NCBI GenBank assembly: GCA_964646425.1
Contig: CAZYEI010000002.1
Location: forward strand, 12,975 to 76,974
DNA length: 64,000 nt
Direction of reading: 5' to 3'
Source: CAZYEI01 sp964646425
Lineage (GTDB): Bacteria; Bacillota_I; Bacilli_A; RFN20; JAISJY01
The notes beneath the pieces were generated by a model. That model was not told the DNA's origin, made no database searches, and saw only the letters and a program-made list of their open reading frames with translations. The position numbers and the translations under genes are program-made. Shown here piece by piece: positions 60,843-64,000 of the stretch (position 1 is the stretch's first letter; each line of letters opens with the position of its first letter).

Positions 60843-61534
60843 TGCTTTATCTCCTTTTTCTTAATGGATTTAAGAAGATTAATAACAACACACAATAATC
60901 CACCAATTAAAATTAAATAAATTGAAGAAAAGGATTTACTTGTTAATTCTAGAATAACCATTAAAATAAAAACAATAGAAAATATAGTAATATTGAAAAT
61001 ATTTTTTTTCATTTTTATTAACATATCCCAACCAGCTTTCATAATTAAAAAAGCTACACATGCTTTAATTCCGACAAAAGCAGCTGCTACATATTTATTA
61101 GAAATAAATTGATCATATAATAACGAAACAATAAAAATAATAATTAATGATGGCAGAACTACTCCTAAAGTAGCCATAAAACTACCACATATTTTGCCTT
61201 GCTTAAACCCGATATAAGTTGCCATATTGATTGCGATTGGTCCTGGTGTTGTTTCAGCGATAGCTAATACTTCAATCATTTCATCTTCGGTTAACCATTT
61301 TTTATTTTCAACGACTTCTTCTTTTAAAGTAGGAATCATGGCATAGCCACCACCAAAAGTAAATAAACCAAGTTTAAAGAAAACACAAAATAAATATAAA
61401 TTATTTTTTAGTTTTTTTCTAAATATGATTATTAAAATAATAGTTAATAACAATGAAATAAAAATATATGGCCAATATTTGATTGGAAATAAATAATAGT
61501 TAATGAAATCAGGAACACTATTTAATAGCATCAT
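60839..61534 (-). CDS. Short-chain chromate (ChrA-family) transporter, subunit 1
   Basis: A 231-residue paralogue of subunit 2 with an extra N-terminal membrane segment (about 20-40). The same motifs are present: FTFGGGYAMIP (about 60-70) and ETTPGPIAINMATYIGFKQG, and several later hydrophobic helices. ATG 61534 is chosen over 61573 because GGAGG lies 6 bases before it; a second ATG follows directly. Its TGA stop overlaps the ATG of subunit 2, so the pair is coupled and probably forms a heterodimer. The MarR gene is divergent, a common arrangement for a local regulator. Confidence 0.88.
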   Translation of the reverse strand: MMLLNSVPDFINYYLFPIKYWPYIFISLLLTIILIIIFRKKLKNNLYLFCVFFKLGLFTFGGGYAMIPTLKEEVVENKKWLTEDEMIEVLAIAETTPGPIAINMATYIGFKQGKICGSFMATLGVVLPSLIIIFIVSLLYDQFISNKYVAAAFVGIKACVAFLIMKAGWDMLIKMKKNIFNITIFSIVFILMVILELTSKSFSSIYLILIGGLLCVVINLLKSIKKKEIKQ

Positions 61535-61897
61535 TGCGCACCTCCACAAATATATATGATATATTAAAATCAATTAAAAAGCAAATGTTATATCATTAAT
61601 TGTTTATCTAATTTGTTGACATAAAAATATAAATGGCATAAAATAATTTTTATTAAAAGCAAATATAGATAAACTAATTATTTATATAAAGTATATCTTA
61701 TGTTGTTTTTGAAATATAATTTAGATTATATAGAAATTATATTGAGATGATTAATAACTATATTGTTAGGAAAAAAGTATTTATGATTTAATAATTAAAA
61801 AAACAAAATATTGGATATGAATAGTGCTTATACTAACAATAAGTAATTTAAATTAAAATCACTAATTATAAAAGATGTTTTTTAGAGGCTTGTATTT
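61535..61897. other. Divergent regulatory region between chromate-transporter and MarR genes (363 bp)
   Basis: Contains the ribosome binding site of the chromate-transporter operon, a good plus-strand promoter at 61616-61644 and a palindrome CTTAT-7-ATAAG (61828-61844). No ORF was found. The stretch between the promoter and the MarR ATG would be a long 5' UTR of about 245 nt if that promoter serves marR. Confidence 0.5.
61616..61644 (+). promoter_or_regulatory. Plus-strand promoter far upstream of the second MarR gene
   Basis: TTGACA (61616-61621), 17-bp spacer, TAAAAT (61639-61644), about 250 bp before the MarR ATG. Confidence 0.55.
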
Positions 61898-62347
61898 ATG
61901 GATAAAAATTTAACAAAGGAAATAAATGATTTTTTTGTGGATGTTTTTAATAAAATTTCCATAGCAGAGGGAAAAATATTTGATAAAACAATATATAGTA
62001 ATGTTTCTATTAAAGAAGCTCATGTAATCGAAACGATTGTTTTATTAATGAACGAAAATAAAAATACGATGACTAATATTGCAAATAAATTAAAAATAAG
62101 TGTTGGAGCACTTACAACTACTATTAAGACACTTACAAAAAAAGGGTATGTTGAACGAATTTGTAATGAAAATGATCGCCGAATTGTAAATATTATTGTT
62201 ACAAGTAAGGGAGAAGAAGTAAATAAAATACATGATAATTTTCATAATGAATTAATAGATTGCATTGCAAAAACTCACAGTGTTCAAGAAATCCAACAAC
62301 TTATGGCATGTTTGAATGCTTTTAAAAAATACTTAAGTAGATATTGA
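61898..62347 (+). CDS. MarR-family transcriptional regulator (second)
   Basis: A 149-residue winged-helix protein. HTH region MTNIANKLKISVGALTTTI (about 48-66), wing VERICNENDRRIVNIIVT, long helices at both ends for dimerisation. FabT-like MarR proteins look similar, but no fatty-acid genes are adjacent; it is divergent from the chromate-transporter pair and 51 bp before an MscS gene. It is one of the few genes here ending in TGA. The ribosome binding site is weak (AGAGG). Targets are unknown. Confidence 0.85.
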   Translation: MDKNLTKEINDFFVDVFNKISIAEGKIFDKTIYSNVSIKEAHVIETIVLLMNENKNTMTNIANKLKISVGALTTTIKTLTKKGYVERICNENDRRIVNIIVTSKGEEVNKIHDNFHNELIDCIAKTHSVQEIQQLMACLNAFKKYLSRY

Positions 62348-62398
62348 TATAAATCAATTTTTAATTAAATAGTTAAAGATATAAAGGAGATAATAATT

Positions 62399-63208
62399 AT
62401 GGATTGGAAGAATATTTTAAATTCAGTATTAACTTGGCTATCATCTGAAGGTATTAGACTATTAATTGGCATTATTGGATTGTTTATAATATTTAAAATA
62501 ATTAATAGATTTACAAAAAAGATAGTAAGAAATTCTGAAAGAAGAAATCATGATAAAACTCTTACAAAAGTGATTGCAAGAACATTAAAAATAACATTAA
62601 AAATAATAGTTTTTGTAGCTTTTCTTGGCTATGTGGGAATTGACACTGCTGGTATTGGGGCAGCAATTACATCTGTTGGCTTAGCAATTGGACTTGCGTT
62701 ACAAGGATCATTATCGAATTTTGCTGGTGGTGTTATCATTATTGTTATGAGACCATTTAAGATTGATGATTATATTGAATCTAGTGGATATAGCGGAACA
62801 GTAGAAGATATTCAACTATTTTATACATATTTAGCGACACCTGATAATAAAGTTGTGATGATTCCAAATGGAATGTTAGCTAATGATACTATAGTTAATT
62901 ATTCAGCTAAAAAGATTAGACGTGTCGAATGGAAATTTAGAATATCTTTTGATCAAGATTTCGCCAAAGCTAAGGCTGCAATTATAAAATGTATTGATAG
63001 TGATGGAAGGGCATTAGCAAATAAAGATGTTTTTGTGAAAATGTCTGCTTATTTAGATAGTGCAATTGAAATCACTACGAGAATATGGGTTAATTCATCT
63101 GATTATTGGGACACATACTTTGCAATTATTGAAGCTGTCAAAAAAGAATTTGATTTGCAAAATATAGTTGTACCATATTCTCAAATTGATGTTCATTTAG
63201 ATAAATAA
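62399..63208 (+). CDS. Small-conductance mechanosensitive channel (MscS family)
   Basis: A 269-residue membrane channel that opens under membrane tension and lets solutes out on hypo-osmotic shock. It has three N-terminal membrane segments (about 18-36, 63-82, 86-115); the pore helix is the Gly/Ala-rich GIGAAITSVGLAIGLALQGSLSNFAGG, seen here as two parts across 86-112. It is followed by the beta domain (GVIIIVMRPFKIDDYIE) and the alpha/beta vestibule with VMIPNGMLANDTIVNYS. Length and order match E. coli MscS (286). AAAGGAGAT precedes the ATG. Confidence 0.93.
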   Translation: MDWKNILNSVLTWLSSEGIRLLIGIIGLFIIFKIINRFTKKIVRNSERRNHDKTLTKVIARTLKITLKIIVFVAFLGYVGIDTAGIGAAITSVGLAIGLALQGSLSNFAGGVIIIVMRPFKIDDYIESSGYSGTVEDIQLFYTYLATPDNKVVMIPNGMLANDTIVNYSAKKIRRVEWKFRISFDQDFAKAKAAIIKCIDSDGRALANKDVFVKMSAYLDSAIEITTRIWVNSSDYWDTYFAIIEAVKKEFDLQNIVVPYSQIDVHLDK

Positions 63209-63665
63209 AAACATTGATTATAAATATAAATTATAAATATAAACTAATTAGCTAGACTATCAATATTTTTTTAGCAAAGCAACTGAAACTTCAGTATTTT
63301 TGAGCATTATAAAACTCGCAACCTATCGAGATGTTTGTAATATCATCTCTTCAGTAGCGGGTATATAACCGAATGGTGAAGCGTAATAGATATAATTCGC
63401 TACTATTTTATTGGAAAAATATGCTTTTTATCAATTTTTCTTTGATTGCACCTTTATTATATCTAATTTGCTAATTTCATTCTTATTTGCTCTTGTACTT
63501 TAATAGTAAGTGTATTGTTTATTTAATATTTCAATGTAAAAATTGATTTTTATGTCTATATATGAAATTCCATATAATTAGTTATTTTTTGCATAATTAC
63601 TTTATATATGTTTTCTTGACTATTATTTAATAGGTTCAAATTTTATTATAATTATTACCAAATAA
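63209..63665. other. Gene-poor interval (457 bp)
   Basis: Contains two tandem copies of ATTATAAATATAA (about 63219-63245), a possible decayed coding fragment on the minus strand (63260-63424), and otherwise AT-rich sequence with no intact ORF. No tRNA or clear hairpin terminator was seen. Confidence 0.45.
63260..63424 (-). pseudogene. Possible remnant of a PotD-like polyamine-binding protein gene
   Basis: One minus-strand frame reads, after a stop, AYFSNKIVANYIYYASPFGY then IPATEEMILQTSR, an in-frame TAG, and VASFIMLKNTEVSVALLKKY before a TGA. The segment ANYIYYASPF resembles the EYIGYASP region near the C-terminus of spermidine/putrescine-binding PotD proteins. There is no start codon or ribosome binding site and an internal stop, so if real it is a decayed 3' fragment. 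The match is short, and chance is a real alternative. Confidence 0.25.
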
Positions 63666-64000
63666 CTATTTTTTTATTTTCCAATAACCCGTTTTTCTGG
63701 AACCAACTCTAATTATTAAATTTTGTTCAATCAATTTTTTTAATGCCCGTTTTATAGTTTCCCTTGATAGATTAAGATGTAACATTAAATCATCAATAGT
63801 ATAAGATTCATTTTCCTTAACCAATTCTAAAACTTTTAATGCTGATTTTGATAATTTTATAGGCTCATTTATAGGCTCATTTATAGGCTCATTTTGAGTA
63901 TCATTTTGGGTATCATTTTGACTCAATGCGTTCTTATTATATGGTAAATTAACTTGTAAATAATTATCTGTAAAATTAAAGACATCTTCACCATAATGAT
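63666..64000 (-). CDS. C-terminal end of an AlbA_2-type (COG2865-like) putative DNA-binding/ATP-binding protein
   Basis: The frame is open to the right edge, so only the last 111 residues are seen. It begins HYGEDVFNFTDNYLQVNLPY, like the end of the ATP-binding region in AlbA_2/RecG-like C-terminal (COG2865) transcriptional regulators. Then come a repetitive linker (Q-N-D-T and N-E-P-I repeats) and a winged-helix domain (SALKVLELVKENESYTIDDL, LNLSRETIKRALKKLIEQ, VGSRKTGYWKIKK). This order is typical of that family, whose role is poorly known. An internal ATG-like start at 63926 is not needed. It ends in TAG. Confidence 0.7.
   Translation of the reverse strand, partial: HYGEDVFNFTDNYLQVNLPYNKNALSQNDTQNDTQNEPINEPINEPIKLSKSALKVLELVKENESYTIDDLMLHLNLSRETIKRALKKLIEQNLIIRVGSRKTGYWKIKK
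63857..63916. repeat. 12-bp in-frame tandem repeats in the linker of the COG2865-like gene
   Basis: Three copies of TTATAGGCTCAT (63857-63892) are followed by two diverged copies TTTGAGTATCAT and TTTGGGTATCAT (63893-63916) and a partial third. On the coding strand they encode repeats of NEPI and NDTQ. Units of 12 keep the frame, so copy changes alter linker length only. Confidence 0.9.

Noticed and set aside
62345..62347. UGA recoded as Trp, as in some Mollicutes
   Set aside because: Trp is encoded by TGG throughout, and TGA ends the second MarR gene and the 5' chromate-transporter gene at sensible lengths.
63857..63916. CRISPR-like repeats
   Set aside because: The units are only 12 bp, contiguous, without spacers, and in frame within a coding linker.
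63666..64000. Anti-phage defence gene at the right edge
   Set aside because: AlbA_2-type proteins occur in defence neighbourhoods, but only the C-terminus is visible and no other defence gene is present.

Overview
The window is about 64 kb of very AT-rich, densely coding bacterial chromosome, most like a low-GC Firmicute (Bacilli, Erysipelotrichia or Acholeplasma-like gut lineage). The evidence is strong AGGAGG-type ribosome binding sites, near-consensus TTGACA/TATAAT promoters, a T-box leader on trpS, an Spx-family protein, an LtaS-like enzyme and many Sec/lipobox lipoproteins. The genetic code is standard: Trp is UGG and UGA is a stop. UGA ends only two of the genes called here (the 3' chromate-transporter gene and the second MarR gene); TAA dominates. 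I cannot name the species.

Layout. 1-8.5 kb is housekeeping: a P-type ATPase cut by the left edge, a GH13 alpha-glucosidase, an RluA-type pseudouridine synthase, a T-box-controlled trpS plus HAD phosphatase operon, a DUF5662 protein with an Spx-like protein that has a Cys-rich tail, a CYTH protein and a membrane-tethered orphan EIIB domain. 8.6-14.7 kb holds an M16C (PreP-like) peptidase, a lipoprotein nuclease and two tandem RDD membrane proteins, followed by tRNA-Lys(CTT). 15-38.5 kb is a cell-surface and peptide-uptake island: five lipoproteins with Ser/Asn/Thr-rich tethers or beta-repeat domains, a complete oligopeptide ABC transporter (oppABCDF plus a small membrane protein), and a 2573-residue secreted subtilase with PA, Ig-like, leucine-rich-repeat and helical modules and a C-terminal membrane anchor. 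The simplest reading is extracellular peptide capture, cleavage and import.

38.6-50.2 kb carries an HTH regulator with a heterodimeric ABC exporter; feoA, feoB and a FeoB-associated Cys-rich protein; a rubredoxin that is easy to miss; and a MarR regulator with a second heterodimeric ABC exporter. feoA, feoB, marR and the second exporter each have a related GTTAG/CTAAC palindrome upstream, placed over the predicted transcription start where a promoter can be seen. This suggests one regulon coupling ferrous-iron uptake and export.

50.2-54.7 kb encodes a TIGR04076 protein and a split two-gene version of the acyl-CoA dehydratase activase/HgdB-like ATP-dependent iron-sulfur reductase. 54.7-63.2 kb has an LtaS-like transferase, an ABC-2 exporter, a lipoprotein, a split chromate-transporter pair, a MarR regulator and an MscS channel. 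The right edge has a gene-poor 460 bp stretch with a possible decayed PotD-like fragment and the 3' end of an AlbA_2-type (COG2865) gene containing 12-bp tandem repeats.

No CRISPR array, insertion sequence, prophage or recognisable anti-phage system was seen. The most unusual material is the lipoprotein/giant-subtilase/Opp island, the four shared operator palindromes, the Cys-tailed Spx homologue and the split double-activase system.
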